A program made the translations under genes and the position numbers. DNA of 33,888 nt, taken from Pseudomonas palmensis. Lineage in GTDB: Bacteria; Pseudomonadota; Gammaproteobacteria; Pseudomonadales; Pseudomonadaceae. This document shows positions 6,121 to 13,692 of this stretch, piece by piece. Under the pieces are notes generated by a model. The model was given only the letters and a program-made list of their open reading frames with translations, searched no databases and had not been told where the DNA came from. Numbering within the stretch: position 1 is the stretch's first letter; the number at the start of each line of letters is the position of its first letter. The DNA is taken from positions 1 to 33,888 of the forward strand of contig NZ_JAFKEC010000062.1 in assembly GCF_017848315.1 (NCBI RefSeq), in the 5' to 3' direction.

Positions 6121-8419
6121 CTTCAGGGTGAGCTCACACTTAAAGTCAATTATTGGTCGCGATCTGATCACCGATGATTTCGTGGCAGTTTTCGAACTTG
6201 TAAAAAACTCGTTTGACGCGGGGGCAAGTGAAGTCAATATCCATTTCACAGATGACTGTCTGTTCATTTGCGATAACGGAAAAGGCATGTCTTATGATGA
6301 TTTACTGAATAAGTGGTTGTTCGTCGCTTATTCAGCAAAACAGGATGGCTCCGAGGATGTATCAAACAGTGATTACAGAGAAAATATTAGTATAAAAAGG
6401 TATGCCGGCAGTAAGGGTGTTGGGCGATTTTCCTGCGATCGTCTCGGCGAATTACTTATTCTCCAAACAAAAAAAGCACATAACGTAGAGGTGAACCGTC
6501 TTGAGGTAGTATGGAGTGATTTCGAAGCCTCAGCGAAAGCCGACTTTATAAATATTGATATAAAACATTCATCACAAGCAGCGTTCACTCTTCCTCCAGA
6601 AGTAAAATTTGCGCATACACATGGCACTATTTTGGAGATAGGCTTTCTCAGGGAGAAGTGGAACCGGCAAAAACTGCATGACTTAAAATCTTCGTTGGCA
6701 AAATTAATAAATCCATTCGGCCCTCAAAAAGAAACCTTCGCTGTAAATATTTATGCCGAGTCTCAAAAAGCAGAAGATCAAAAAATACTTCAGAATACCG
6801 AAGACCCACATCCAAATGAAGTAATTAACGGGCCTGTAGAAAATTTTATTTTTCAAACACTACAAGAAAAGACAACCTGGTTACGAACAACAATATCTAA
6901 CGGGACTATCAAGACAGACCTGGTAGACCGCGGCAAAATAATTTACTCAATAAGTGAAGACAACAAACATCAAGAGCTCGAAGACTCTGGGTTCGAATGC
7001 AATCTCTTCTATTTAAACCGGTCAGCCAAGTCCACTTTTGCGCGCCGAATGGGAGTTAATTCGGTTTCGTTTGGATCTGTATTTTTGTTCAAAAATGGAT
7101 TTCGGGTTTATCCTATTGGGGAGCAATTAGATGATTCATTCGGAATTGATCGACGCAAACAGCAAGGTCATTCCCGATATTTAGGTACGCGAGATATTCT
7201 AGGCAAAATTGATGTTTATGGCGATGACTCAAAATTCAAAGAATCATCTAGTCGAGATAAAGGGCTTATAGAAACCGAGGCTTACTCACAACTAAATGAC
7301 GTATTGTGGAAAAAATGCATAATACGCTTGGAGAACTATGTTGTTGGAGTGAACTGGCGAATAAAATATGACACGGACCTAATGGACTCGAGTCATCTTA
7401 CACGCGACGAAGTAAAATCAAGAATTATTGACGTCATTAATAAACTATCAAACTCTCCAGACATTCGTATTGACTACTTCGCAGACGATATACTTGGGGT
7501 CATCGACAACAAAACCAAAGACTTTAATAAGACGATAGATAATCTTTCTAATATCGCAGAAAAAATTGGCAATAAAGATTTGCAAGCAGAAGCAACTGCT
7601 GCCAAAGCACGCTATTTGGAAATGCTCAAAGCTGAAGCCGAAGCGATTCAGTACGCCGAGCGAGAGAGAGACGAGCGGAAAAAAGCTGAAGCCACTGCGG
7701 TACGTGCAGAAAAAGAATTAAAACTGGAAGTTGAAAAAAATTTATTTCTAACCTCTCTTCAGAGCTACGATAAAGATGTCCTCGAAAGCTTACACCATCA
7801 AGTTATAATATATGCGAGCAATGCCGTAAATTTAGTTGAGGCAGGCCTTTTTACTTTGAATAGCAAAAAAGGGCTGTCGAGAGAAGATGCACAAGAAATA
7901 CTTGAGCATTTACTACTTCTTAATCAACAAGTCATAGCAGCGTCTAGATTTGCAACGAAAGCGAACTTCAAGCTTGACTCTAACACCATACACGAAGACT
8001 TTGCAGCCTATATCGATCAATACATAGAGAAAATATGTAAAGTATACAAAAGCCGCATAAAAATATCTACTCACCGCTCCGCATCAAACTTTAACTTGCA
8101 ATTCAAACCAATTGAGGTTTGCATAATAATTGACAACCTGATTGATAATGCAATTAAAGCGAAAGCCTCAAAAATAGATATTTATATCGACAAAACCCAG
8201 AGCAACGTTCTAACCGTTATTCTTAAAGATGATGGAATCGGCATTTCTGGCGAAATCATTAATAAGGAATCCATTTTTGAAAAGGGTGTCACCACTACGA
8301 GTGGATCAGGCCTCGGACTATATAACGTAAGGCAGCTATTGCAAAAAATAAATGGGACAATAAGCCTTACAAGCTCATCATTTACGGGCACAACCTTCGA
8401 AATCAAGGTGTATAACTAA
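6107..8419 (+). CDS. Dual-GHKL ATPase: MutL/MORC-like ATPase plus histidine-kinase-like domain
   Basis: A 770-residue protein with two ATP-binding GHKL domains. The N-terminal one is of the MutL/Hsp90/MORC type: FELVKNSFDAG (E30, N34), ICDNGKGM (D56) and GSKGVGRFS (101-109). A middle domain follows (about 200-420, with NGFRVYPIGE and IDRRKQQG), as in MORC-like bacterial ATPases. A charged coiled coil covers about 480-545. Next comes a histidine-kinase-like tail: a helical segment LESLHHQVIIYASN with candidate phospho-histidines H563/H564, an N box DNLIDNAIK (N681), a G1 box DDGIGI and a G2 box GSGLGLYNV. ATG 6107 is preferred over TTG 6104 because GGAAGGA lies 8 bases upstream. The stop overlaps the next start by one base. 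It probably senses DNA or infection and signals to the receiver protein. Confidence 0.88.
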   Translation: MKPLNFRVSSHLKSIIGRDLITDDFVAVFELVKNSFDAGASEVNIHFTDDCLFICDNGKGMSYDDLLNKWLFVAYSAKQDGSEDVSNSDYRENISIKRYAGSKGVGRFSCDRLGELLILQTKKAHNVEVNRLEVVWSDFEASAKADFINIDIKHSSQAAFTLPPEVKFAHTHGTILEIGFLREKWNRQKLHDLKSSLAKLINPFGPQKETFAVNIYAESQKAEDQKILQNTEDPHPNEVINGPVENFIFQTLQEKTTWLRTTISNGTIKTDLVDRGKIIYSISEDNKHQELEDSGFECNLFYLNRSAKSTFARRMGVNSVSFGSVFLFKNGFRVYPIGEQLDDSFGIDRRKQQGHSRYLGTRDILGKIDVYGDDSKFKESSSRDKGLIETEAYSQLNDVLWKKCIIRLENYVVGVNWRIKYDTDLMDSSHLTRDEVKSRIIDVINKLSNSPDIRIDYFADDILGVIDNKTKDFNKTIDNLSNIAEKIGNKDLQAEATAAKARYLEMLKAEAEAIQYAERERDERKKAEATAVRAEKELKLEVEKNLFLTSLQSYDKDVLESLHHQVIIYASNAVNLVEAGLFTLNSKKGLSREDAQEILEHLLLLNQQVIAASRFATKANFKLDSNTIHEDFAAYIDQYIEKICKVYKSRIKISTHRSASNFNLQFKPIEVCIIIDNLIDNAIKAKASKIDIYIDKTQSNVLTVILKDDGIGISGEIINKESIFEKGVTTTSGSGLGLYNVRQLLQKINGTISLTSSSFTGTTFEIKVYN

Positions 8420-9339
8420 TGGACGCCACCTACTGCATTCTTTGGCTAGACGACCAGAAAGATGAACTTTCTGGCGTAATAAAAAACTTAGAAAACCGTT
8501 TGCATAGCGTGGGCTTAAACATCCATATTACGTGGCAGGATAGATTTGACGAAGATAGTTTAAAGCCTTTACTAGACTCGCTCCGCAAACACTCTCCGTA
8601 TGACTTGATTATGATTGACTACGACTTAGGTGTCGGAAAAATCGGCCATAAAATCACAAAACTTATAAGAAGCCAGACATACGGAGATATGGTTTTCTAC
8701 AGCTCTGCCCCAGATGAAGAACTTAGAAACAGATTGTATATTGAAAAAGTTGACGGCGTATATTGCATGCAACGCACCTCATTAGCTCATGAAGTATTTG
8801 CACTAGCACAAAATGCTATACGTCGCGTAGTTCACCCGAATTATATGAGAGGTTTGGTCGTAGGCTCGGTAGGTGAACTGGAGGGGCTATTTGAAGATAC
8901 TATCAATGCAATAATACGGAAGAAGGGCCATCCTAGTGAAACGGACATACGCGAGATGGCTAAAGAATCACTTCAAGAATTTATAGATGAGCTTCAGAAA
9001 GTGAACCTTCCAAGATTTGAATCAATGAAAATCGAAAAAATAATTAAAAAACTAAATCTGCGGATCAAGGTAAACTTATTATTACAACTTCTGGAGGAGG
9101 ATGGTAGCAATATGAGCCTAAGCTGCCATCAGGTCATATCTAGATTTGCAGACGAAATCAACCAACATAGAATTGAGTTTGCTCATGCAAGAACGACGAA
9201 TATAGAAGGAATACCCGTATTTCAAGATCGCAACAAAAAAGTATGGGGGCCAGAAGAGATGCGTAACTTGTTACTTAAACTAAGAGAGCACTACGATGCA
9301 GCACTGCACATAAATGGCTTCTTCAACCATCTGCCCTAA
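8419..9339 (+). CDS. Response-regulator-like receiver protein with unknown C-terminal domain
   Basis: A 306-residue protein. Residues 1-125 form a receiver (REC) domain: acidic pair D11/D12 (LWLDDQ), likely phospho-acceptor D67 in IMIDYDLG, and S95/S96 in VFYSS at the switch position. The usual lysine before the last strand is not obvious (VYCMQR). The remaining 180 residues are helical and charged, with HRIEFAHAR near residue 253. I recognise no DNA-binding helix-turn-helix, nuclease or nucleosidase motif there, so the output is unknown. The gene starts at the TAATG junction with the GHKL gene, which strongly implies that the two are kinase and receiver partners. Confidence 0.82.
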   Translation: MDATYCILWLDDQKDELSGVIKNLENRLHSVGLNIHITWQDRFDEDSLKPLLDSLRKHSPYDLIMIDYDLGVGKIGHKITKLIRSQTYGDMVFYSSAPDEELRNRLYIEKVDGVYCMQRTSLAHEVFALAQNAIRRVVHPNYMRGLVVGSVGELEGLFEDTINAIIRKKGHPSETDIREMAKESLQEFIDELQKVNLPRFESMKIEKIIKKLNLRIKVNLLLQLLEEDGSNMSLSCHQVISRFADEINQHRIEFAHARTTNIEGIPVFQDRNKKVWGPEEMRNLLLKLREHYDAALHINGFFNHLP

Positions 9340-9872
9340 AATCGAAAGCTCACTCACATGTTTTAATAATTTCTGAATTTGCCCGCCTAACTGAATATCA
9401 CCTCTAAAAAATTAGAGAATTCAGATCGTGAGAACTGATGCGGTGATACTACGTATGTGTGGATCCAAGGCGCTGGCAATATCTTGATGGCTGTGAGGAT
9501 CTGTTCGACCTTCGCGTTGTGAGTCGGGTGGTTGCAGCCCTGAGCTGCGTGGCTAGCCTCAGAACGCTCTGTTTCACAGCGACAGTAAGAATGTGATTGC
9601 CAGTGTTTCCGGATGGCCTGACCCACACAGCGATGGACCAATAAGGAATGATCTGGCGTCGTGAGGTGCCCTGGTTGGCCTAACCCCCACTCCGATTGGC
9701 CTTGTGTCTTTCCTTGGACCTGTCGGCCAGCCGGGAGCGCTGCACGTCGAGGTTTTCGCCTCACCGATGACTGTGACCCTAGAAGGGCCTGACGTTACGT
9801 CACTTTACTGCCTTGTCCACGTACTCGGCTCGAGCGGATTGGTCTGTGATCCCAAATTTGGAGCAACCAACT
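9340..9872 (+). other. Non-coding stretch between the methyltransferase operon and the IS110 remnant
   Basis: 533 bases with no gene that I can support. The first 80 bases stay AT-rich and probably hold the end of the operon transcript, though no clear stem plus T run is seen. From about 9450 composition rises. The part next to the transposase start is probably the non-coding left end of the IS110 element, which in this family specifies a guide-like RNA. I cannot identify its boundary. Confidence 0.35.
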
Positions 9873-10446
9873 ATGCGCTACGTCGAAGCCGAAGGATTTC
9901 AGAAACGAGTCGTATGTGGCGTGGATACCCATAAAGACTTACATGTAGCGGCAGTCAGAGATGAACTTGATCGTGTTCTAGCCAGCGAGTGTTTTGCGAC
10001 GACACGGCATGGCATATAAACATATGCTGACGTGGATGTGCTCGTTCGGCGAGCTGACACGTGTGGGCATTGAATGCACTGGAACATATGGGGCCGGGCT
10101 GCTGCGATACTTGTATCAAGCTAAGGTGACTGTTCTTGAAGTGACAGCGCCCGACAGAAGCGATAGGCGCTAACGGGGCAATGACGATACGCTGGATGTC
10201 TGTAACGCAGCTCACGCGGCTTTCGCAGGTGTTCGAACAGTCCCCCCTAAGAAGCGAGATGGGATGGTCGAATCGTTACGTGTACTCAAGGTTTGCCGCA
10301 AGACGGCAATCCAGGCTCGCCGGGTGACGTTGCAACTTATTCAGAGCACCATCGTCAGCGCACCAGATGAGCTTCGAGACATTACGAAAACTGACGCGAA
10401 TACAGTTGATTCGAATGCTGGCAGCGTCGCGGCCGGAATTATCTGA
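9873..10446 (+). pseudogene. IS110-family transposase remnant
   Basis: It starts MRYVEAEGFQKRVVCGVDTH, the DEDD-type RuvC-like catalytic start of IS110 transposases (D in GVDTHKDLHVAAV). An extra base near 10014-10016 ends the first frame at 10019. In the shifted phase the protein continues: KHMLTWMCSFGELTRVG, IECTGTYGAGLLRYL, then a stop near 10171, then DDTLDVCNAAHAAFAGV, RVLKVCRKTAIQARR and TIVSAPDELRD, followed by another shift. The C-terminal half is missing, including the region with the catalytic serine. The copy is dead, cut off at about 10446 just before IS3 debris. Confidence 0.85.
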
Positions 10447-10462
10447 CTAGTCAGCTCGCGTC

Positions 10463-10560
10463 TGAATCGCCCCGGATTCTCTAGACACCTTGCAAGCTCA
10501 TTGCGTAACGCTTTTCAAACTCTACCGGTGATAGCTGATTGTTGAAACCATGGCGGCGTT
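10463..10560 (-). mobile_element. IS3-family end fragment (98 bp)
   Basis: TGAATCGCCCCGGATTCTCT at 10463 and the 80 bases after it closely match the left end of the full IS beginning at 10561, including the terminal repeat and the last codons of its orfB (YRFNNQLSPVEFEKRY-like on the minus strand). The IS at 10561 sits right at the end of this fragment. A related but diverged IS was here first and only its end survives. Confidence 0.75.
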
Positions 10561-10578
10561 TGAATCGCCCCTGGTTTC

Positions 10579-11468
10579 CTAGACACTCTCCAAGCTCAGA
10601 ACATAGCGTTTCTCATACTCTACCGGCGACAGCTGATTGTTGAAGCCATGCCGACGTTTTACGTTGTAGAACATCTCGATGTAATCGAACACATCACTAC
10701 GAGCATCTTCCCGCGTGGTGTAGATTTTCCGCCTGATCCGTTCCCGTTTCAGAAGTTGGAAAAAGCTCTCGGCCACGGCATTGTCATGACAGTTGCCTCG
10801 GCGACTCATGCTGGCAACCAAATTGTTCGCCTTCAAAAAGCTGCGCCAATCGGAACTGCTGTATTGGCTGCCCTGATCGGAGTGAACCATCACCTCCTGT
10901 TTCGGTTTTCGCCTCCAAACCGCCATCAATAACGCATCAATGGCCAAATCACTGGTCATCTGCGACTTCATTGACCAGCCAACAACCTGACGAGAAAACA
11001 GATCCAGCACCACTGCTAAATACAGCCAGCCTTCGTACGTACGAATGTAGTGATGTCGGTGACCCAAACCTTGTTGGGTTCTACGACATCAAACTGGCGC
11101 TTCAGCAAGTTGGGTGAGGCGATTGCTGGCTTACCGCCGTACTTTCCAGGGCGACGTCGATAACCTGACTGAGAACGCAGACCTTCAAGACGCATCAGCC
11201 TTGCCACACGATGACGACCACAATCCTCGCCGGCCTCGCGCAGATCGTCATGGATTTTGCGATAGCCATAAACGCCGCCGCTCTCCAACCATGAATGCTT
11301 AATCAAACCCAGCAGTCGCTGGTCGTCTCTGGCTCGTAGAGATTGCGGCTCAGCCAGCAGGCGTAATAACCGCTGGGATGGACTTTCAGCGTCAGGCAAA
11401 GCCGTCGAATCGAATACTCGCCCGCGTGCTGCTTGATAAAGGCGTACTTCAGCCGCACTCCTTGGCAA
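10579..11468 (-). pseudogene. IS3-family transposase orfB, two frameshifts
   Basis: The 5' part is readable as KYAFIKQHAGEYSIRRLCL, then loss of one G near 11358-11361 moves the frame. The middle frame carries the HTH_21 region (SGGVYGYRKIHDDL) up to VWVTDIT. Loss of one base near 11051 shifts it again to YIRTYEGWLYLAVVLD, then HSDQGSQYSS and NCHDNAVAESFF, ending YVLSLESV. All three DDE residues are present in the DNA, but no single frame encodes them. The 3' end (stop at 10579) appears normal. Confidence 0.85.
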
Positions 11469-11727
11469 AGTACGCGGCGGCCTTCTTTAAGATGTCTCTC
11501 TCTTCCGTCACACGCTTGAGTTCAGCGCGTAGCTTGCGCAACTCGGCCTGCTGATCATCATCTTGCTGACGCTGCTCTTGGGGCTTGCTGTAGACCTTGA
11601 TCCAGGCGTAAAGGCTGTGCACGGACATGCCCAGACGCTGGGCGACATCGGCAACAGGTTTGCCTTTTTCGGTCACTTGCTTGACCGCTTCGATCTTGAA
11701 CTCTTCGGGGTAACGCTGACGACTCAT
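11449..11727 (-). CDS. IS3-family transposase orfA (helix-turn-helix)
   Basis: A 92-residue protein starting MSRQRYPEEFKIEAVKQV, with a helix-turn-helix (VADVAQRLGMSVHSLYAWIK) and a C-terminal leucine-zipper-like coiled coil ending ILKKAAAYFAKECG. It binds the IS ends and normally yields the active transposase by -1 frameshifting into orfB. ATG 11727 is used; the longer frame to 11805 runs through the inverted repeat. It is intact but its partner orfB is broken, so it may act only as an inhibitor or not at all. Confidence 0.85.
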   Translation of the reverse strand: MSRQRYPEEFKIEAVKQVTEKGKPVADVAQRLGMSVHSLYAWIKVYSKPQEQRQQDDDQQAELRKLRAELKRVTEERDILKKAAAYFAKECG

Positions 11728-11790
11728 GGCACCTCCTATTTGGGCCTCATTATGAGGCTTGGAGGTGTCTACGAAACCAGGGGCGATTCC

Positions 11791-11817
11791 ATCCTGGCCT
11801 ATCAATCAGGGAACTAA
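11791..11817 (+). pseudogene. Last codons of a lost DUF2388 gene
   Basis: Directly after the IS right end, ATC CTG GCC TAT CAA TCA GGG AAC TAA reads ILAYQSGN-stop. The intact DUF2388 gene downstream ends ILAYQPAN-stop, and the DNA on either side of both stops is also alike. A paralogous gene therefore once stood here and all but its tail is gone, removed by the IS or a deletion at its edge. Confidence 0.75.
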
Positions 11818-12118
11818 AGTCCTGGCTAAAGCGCCTTTCTCACAACGGATTTGCAATCCGTTACATCCAAACCTCAGCCTTTCCCTATTCCCTGTCGTCT
11901 CTTTCCCAATCATACTCCCGCCGCACGCCAGCCATTGCGCCGGCCCTGTCAGCGCTCTAGTCTCCTCCGCGTTGTTGCTCATCAACGACCGGCTTTGACA
12001 GGCCATCCCTGACTCTTGGCGCACGTGCACCCTTTATGGCGGCTGTACGTGGGGCACATTCTGTGCGCCGAGTTCTAGAGTCCTCGGTCTGTCAACCCGC
12101 GTACCGCCACCACCTACT
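11813..12118 (+). repeat. Long repeat copy 1 (gene tail plus leader)
   Basis: About 300 bases that recur, diverged, at 12612-12916 and, without the gene-tail part, at about 12965-13213. Shared landmarks are GAACTA(A/G)AG.CTGGCT after the DUF2388 stop, AATCCGT.ACATCC.AACCTCA, CGCTCTAGTCTCC (copies 1 and 3), CAACGACCGG.TTTGACAG (copies 1 and 3), and the structured core at the end. Copy 1 leads into the DUF2388 gene. Confidence 0.7.
12037..12112 (+). ncRNA. Candidate structured RNA leader, core copy 1
   Basis: The core begins TGGCGGCTGTACG and ends CGTACCGCCACCA. These strands can pair over 11 of 13 positions and enclose a small hairpin (GCACATTCTGTGC) and a second arm (CGAGTT/AACCCG with one mismatch). 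The layout is a three-way junction shared with two other copies. It lies 140 bases before the DUF2388 gene at 12253. Confidence 0.5.
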
Positions 12119-12252
12119 TGATCGACTGCTGGTATGTGTTAACCCCCCAATTGGTCCAATGTTGTCCGTTTGATGTTCCCTCAGTCGATACTTCGCCCGA
12201 ATGCGCGTACATTGCGTTTTTGCCCGATCGGTCTAACGCAGGAAGCGAGTAG

Positions 12253-12618
12253 GTGCGCAAACTTATAGCGGCAATTGTGCTCAGTTTTTCCGCCATCCCA
12301 TCCGCACAAGCCGGGGATGGACGCGCCGTAGAACCCACGTTCCTCGGAGTAATCGTTACGTCTTCTCTGGCCGTGACGCTGTTTCCCGTGACACTGACCG
12401 AGGACGCGGAAGCCAGCAGCCGAAATAGCAGCAAAAGCCAGGATAAAAAAATCGTGGACGCCCGCAATGATGCTGCTGCCTACGTGGCTAGCGACGGCAC
12501 CATTCTGGGCGCAGAGCTACAAGCCGCCTTCATAGCGCTGCAGCCCACGCGCACGATTACCACTGAGGACGAGATGCGGCTGGCGAAGGCGATCTTGGCT
12601 TATCAGCCAGCGAACTAG
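12253..12618 (+). CDS. DUF2388 family secreted small protein
   Basis: A 121-residue protein with an N-terminal signal peptide (MRKLIAAIVLSFSAIPSAQA, likely cut after A20), so it should be periplasmic or secreted. The mature part carries family features: a V/S/T-rich start, DARNDAAAYVASDGTILG, and the end RLAKAILAYQ. DUF2388 proteins are short, largely Pseudomonas-specific, often in tandem paralogues, and have no known function. It starts at GTG 12253 with GGAAG 7 bases upstream. The gene follows a structured repeat, and a remnant of a paralogue lies at 11791, so this was a tandem array. Confidence 0.8.
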   Translation: MRKLIAAIVLSFSAIPSAQAGDGRAVEPTFLGVIVTSSLAVTLFPVTLTEDAEASSRNSSKSQDKKIVDARNDAAAYVASDGTILGAELQAAFIALQPTRTITTEDEMRLAKAILAYQPAN

Positions 12619-12916
12619 AGCTCTGGCTGAATCGCTGTTCTCACGCAAATTTACAATCCGTCACATCCGAACCTCAAATTTTCCAACTTTCCTGTAGTCA
12701 CTTTCCGAATCGCAGTTTGGCTGCACACTCGTCATGGCGCCGCATCCGTCGCTCTACTACGCTCCCTTCGTCGCAGCCAATTAAGCGCCCGTTTTTGCCA
12801 AATCGTCTCCGACGCCTAGCGTAGGTGCATCTTTATGGTGGCTGTACGTGGGGCACATCAACGTGCGCCGAGTTTCAATGCTCTCGGTCTGTCAACCCAA
12901 GTACAGCTGCCACCTT
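12612..12916 (+). repeat. Long repeat copy 2 (no gene behind it)
   Basis: It starts at the 3' end of the DUF2388 gene and runs through AATCCGTCACATCCGAACCT to the structured core. Only about 50 bases separate it from copy 3, so it has no gene of its own; the gene it once preceded has probably been lost. The whole stretch 12619-13264 holds no coding sequence that I can support apart from these repeats. Confidence 0.7.
12836..12912 (+). ncRNA. Candidate structured RNA leader, core copy 2
   Basis: 5' strand TGGTGGCTGTACG and 3' strand GTACAGCTGCCA pair over 12 of 13 positions. At one position copy 3 has C-G where this copy has U-G, and at another copy 3 has G-U where this copy has G-C, so pairing is kept although bases changed. 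The inner hairpin is GCAC-N6-GTGC, shorter than in copy 3. Confidence 0.5.
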
Positions 12917-12964
12917 ACTGTCTGAGTAGCCTTCTGATACAAGACTAAACGTACAGTTTCTCCG

Positions 12965-13213
12965 AAAATTTCAGACATTCCTTATTCCGTGTAGTCCATT
13001 TCCCATTCATACTTCCGCCGCTTTCCAGCCATTGCGGGCGCCTTCATACCGCTCTAGTCTCCCCACGTCGTTGTCAATCCAACGACCGGTTTTGACAGAT
13101 CGATATCAAGCAATCCGCATGTGCTCGCTTTATGGCGGCTGTACGTGGGGCACACTCGTGTGCGCCGGGTTCCTTGCTTTCTCGGTCTGTCAACCCGCGT
13201 ATAGCTGCCACCT
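12965..13213 (+). repeat. Long repeat copy 3 (leader of the DUF6124-type gene)
   Basis: It lacks the DUF2388-tail part but keeps the middle landmarks (CATTCCTTATTCC, CGCTCTAGTCTCC, CAACGACCGGTTTTGACAG) and the best-preserved structured core. It ends about 50 bases before the small gene at 13265. Confidence 0.7.
13133..13210 (+). ncRNA. Candidate structured RNA leader, core copy 3
   Basis: P1: TGGCGGCTGTACG (13133-13145) pairs fully with CGTATAGCTGCCA (13198-13210), 13 bp including two G-U pairs. P2: a hairpin of GGCACA and TGTGCGCC around a CTCG loop, with one bulge (13149-13165). P3: CGGGTT (13166-13171) with AACCCG (13192-13197), stacking directly on P1. The core sits in the 5' leader of the gene at 13265, where it could act as a cis-regulator or be processed as a small RNA. 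Confidence 0.55.
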
Positions 13214-13264
13214 TCTTGTTTGACAGCAGGGTGTTTGGCGGCTCCATAAAGCAAGGAGATAGCC

Positions 13265-13492
13265 ATGCTAAAAATCGTCCCAGACCCACCCCACCACACC
13301 CCCCAGACCCTCGAAGACATCCTCATCCAACTCTCCGAATACCTGCTCTGCGCACAGACCGTGTCGCAGCACGCGGTGCTACTTCATTCCCAAGCCCCCC
13401 AGCAGATGCTCAGCCTGGCGGCCGTGCATGAGATAGAACACGCGCGGGGGTTGGTGGAGGTGGCGTTGAGTCGGGTTCAGGCTGTTCACTGA
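13265..13492 (+). CDS. Small Pseudomonas protein, DUF3077/DUF6124-like
   Basis: A 75-residue protein beginning MLKIVPDPPHHTPQTLEDIL. A proline-rich N-terminus followed by two helices with spaced leucines and alanines (LSEYLLCAQTVSQHAV, VHEIEHARGLVEVAL) is the layout of the short DUF3077/DUF6124-type proteins that occur in many copies in Pseudomonas. Function is unknown. There is no signal peptide. AAGGAG lies 6 bases before ATG 13265. It follows the structured leader copy 3. The family assignment is by resemblance and is moderate. Confidence 0.65.
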   Translation: MLKIVPDPPHHTPQTLEDILIQLSEYLLCAQTVSQHAVLLHSQAPQQMLSLAAVHEIEHARGLVEVALSRVQAVH

Positions 13493-13538
13493 TGGGGTAG
13501 TAGGGGGCTTGGGTGCTATGCGACCGCGTAGCGGTCGT

Positions 13539-13565
13539 TCGCGGGTCAAGCCCGCTCCTACAGGG
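13539..13565. repeat. REP element (P. putida type)
   Basis: TTCGCGGGTCAAGCCCGCTC followed by CTACAGG matches the palindromic REP of the P. putida group: inverted GCGGG/CCCGC around a short loop and a conserved CTACAGG tail. Just before it, ACCGCGTAGCGGT is another short palindrome. Such elements lie between genes and may act as terminators, mRNA stabilisers or targets for REP-associated transposases. Confidence 0.8.
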
Positions 13566-13600
13566 TTTTGTGGTGTGCATTCGGCTACGGCGGTGTCTGC

Positions 13601-13629
13601 ATTCGCTGGCAAGGCCAGCTCCTACAAGG
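13601..13629. repeat. REP-like element, second type
   Basis: ATTCGCTGGCAAGGCCAGCT followed by CCTACAAGG has the REP layout (GCTGGC/GCCAGC inverted repeat, CTACAAGG tail) but a different stem sequence from the REP at 13539. The two lie in the same orientation in one intergenic region. Confidence 0.75.
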
Positions 13630-13692
13630 TTATGCGGCGCCTGTAGAGCCCCCACACCTCCTGAAATTGGCAACGCTGCAGGAGCATTTTGG

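Larger units (their letters stand above)
10561..11790 (-). mobile_element. IS3-family insertion sequence, inactive copy (about 1230 bp)
   Basis: The left end TGAATCGCCCCTGGTTTCCT and the right end (reading inwards from 11790) GGAATCGCCCCTGGTTTCGT are near-perfect inverted repeats that extend on through AGACAC and CTCCAAG. Inside are orfA (intact) and orfB (two frameshifts) on the minus strand. No target duplication is visible, because the left flank is an older IS fragment and the right flank is the last codons of a DUF2388 gene. Deletion probably accompanied or followed insertion. It is a different IS from the one at 3157-4387. Confidence 0.85.

Noticed and set aside
9387..9764. Minus-strand frame of 125 codons after the methylase operon
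   Set aside because: No ribosome-binding site, no recognisable motif, and composition typical of non-coding DNA; it probably overlaps the IS110 left end.
11813..13213. CRISPR array or integron attC sites as an explanation of the repeats
   Set aside because: The repeats are about 250-300 bases, only three copies, irregularly spaced, with no short direct repeats, spacers, cas genes or attC core sites.
13132..13431. Leader ORF starting MAAVRGAHSCAPG within the structured repeat
   Set aside because: All three copies begin with a similar MxAVRGAH frame, but the residues then diverge while the base pairing is kept, which points to RNA structure rather than protein. A translated leader is not excluded.
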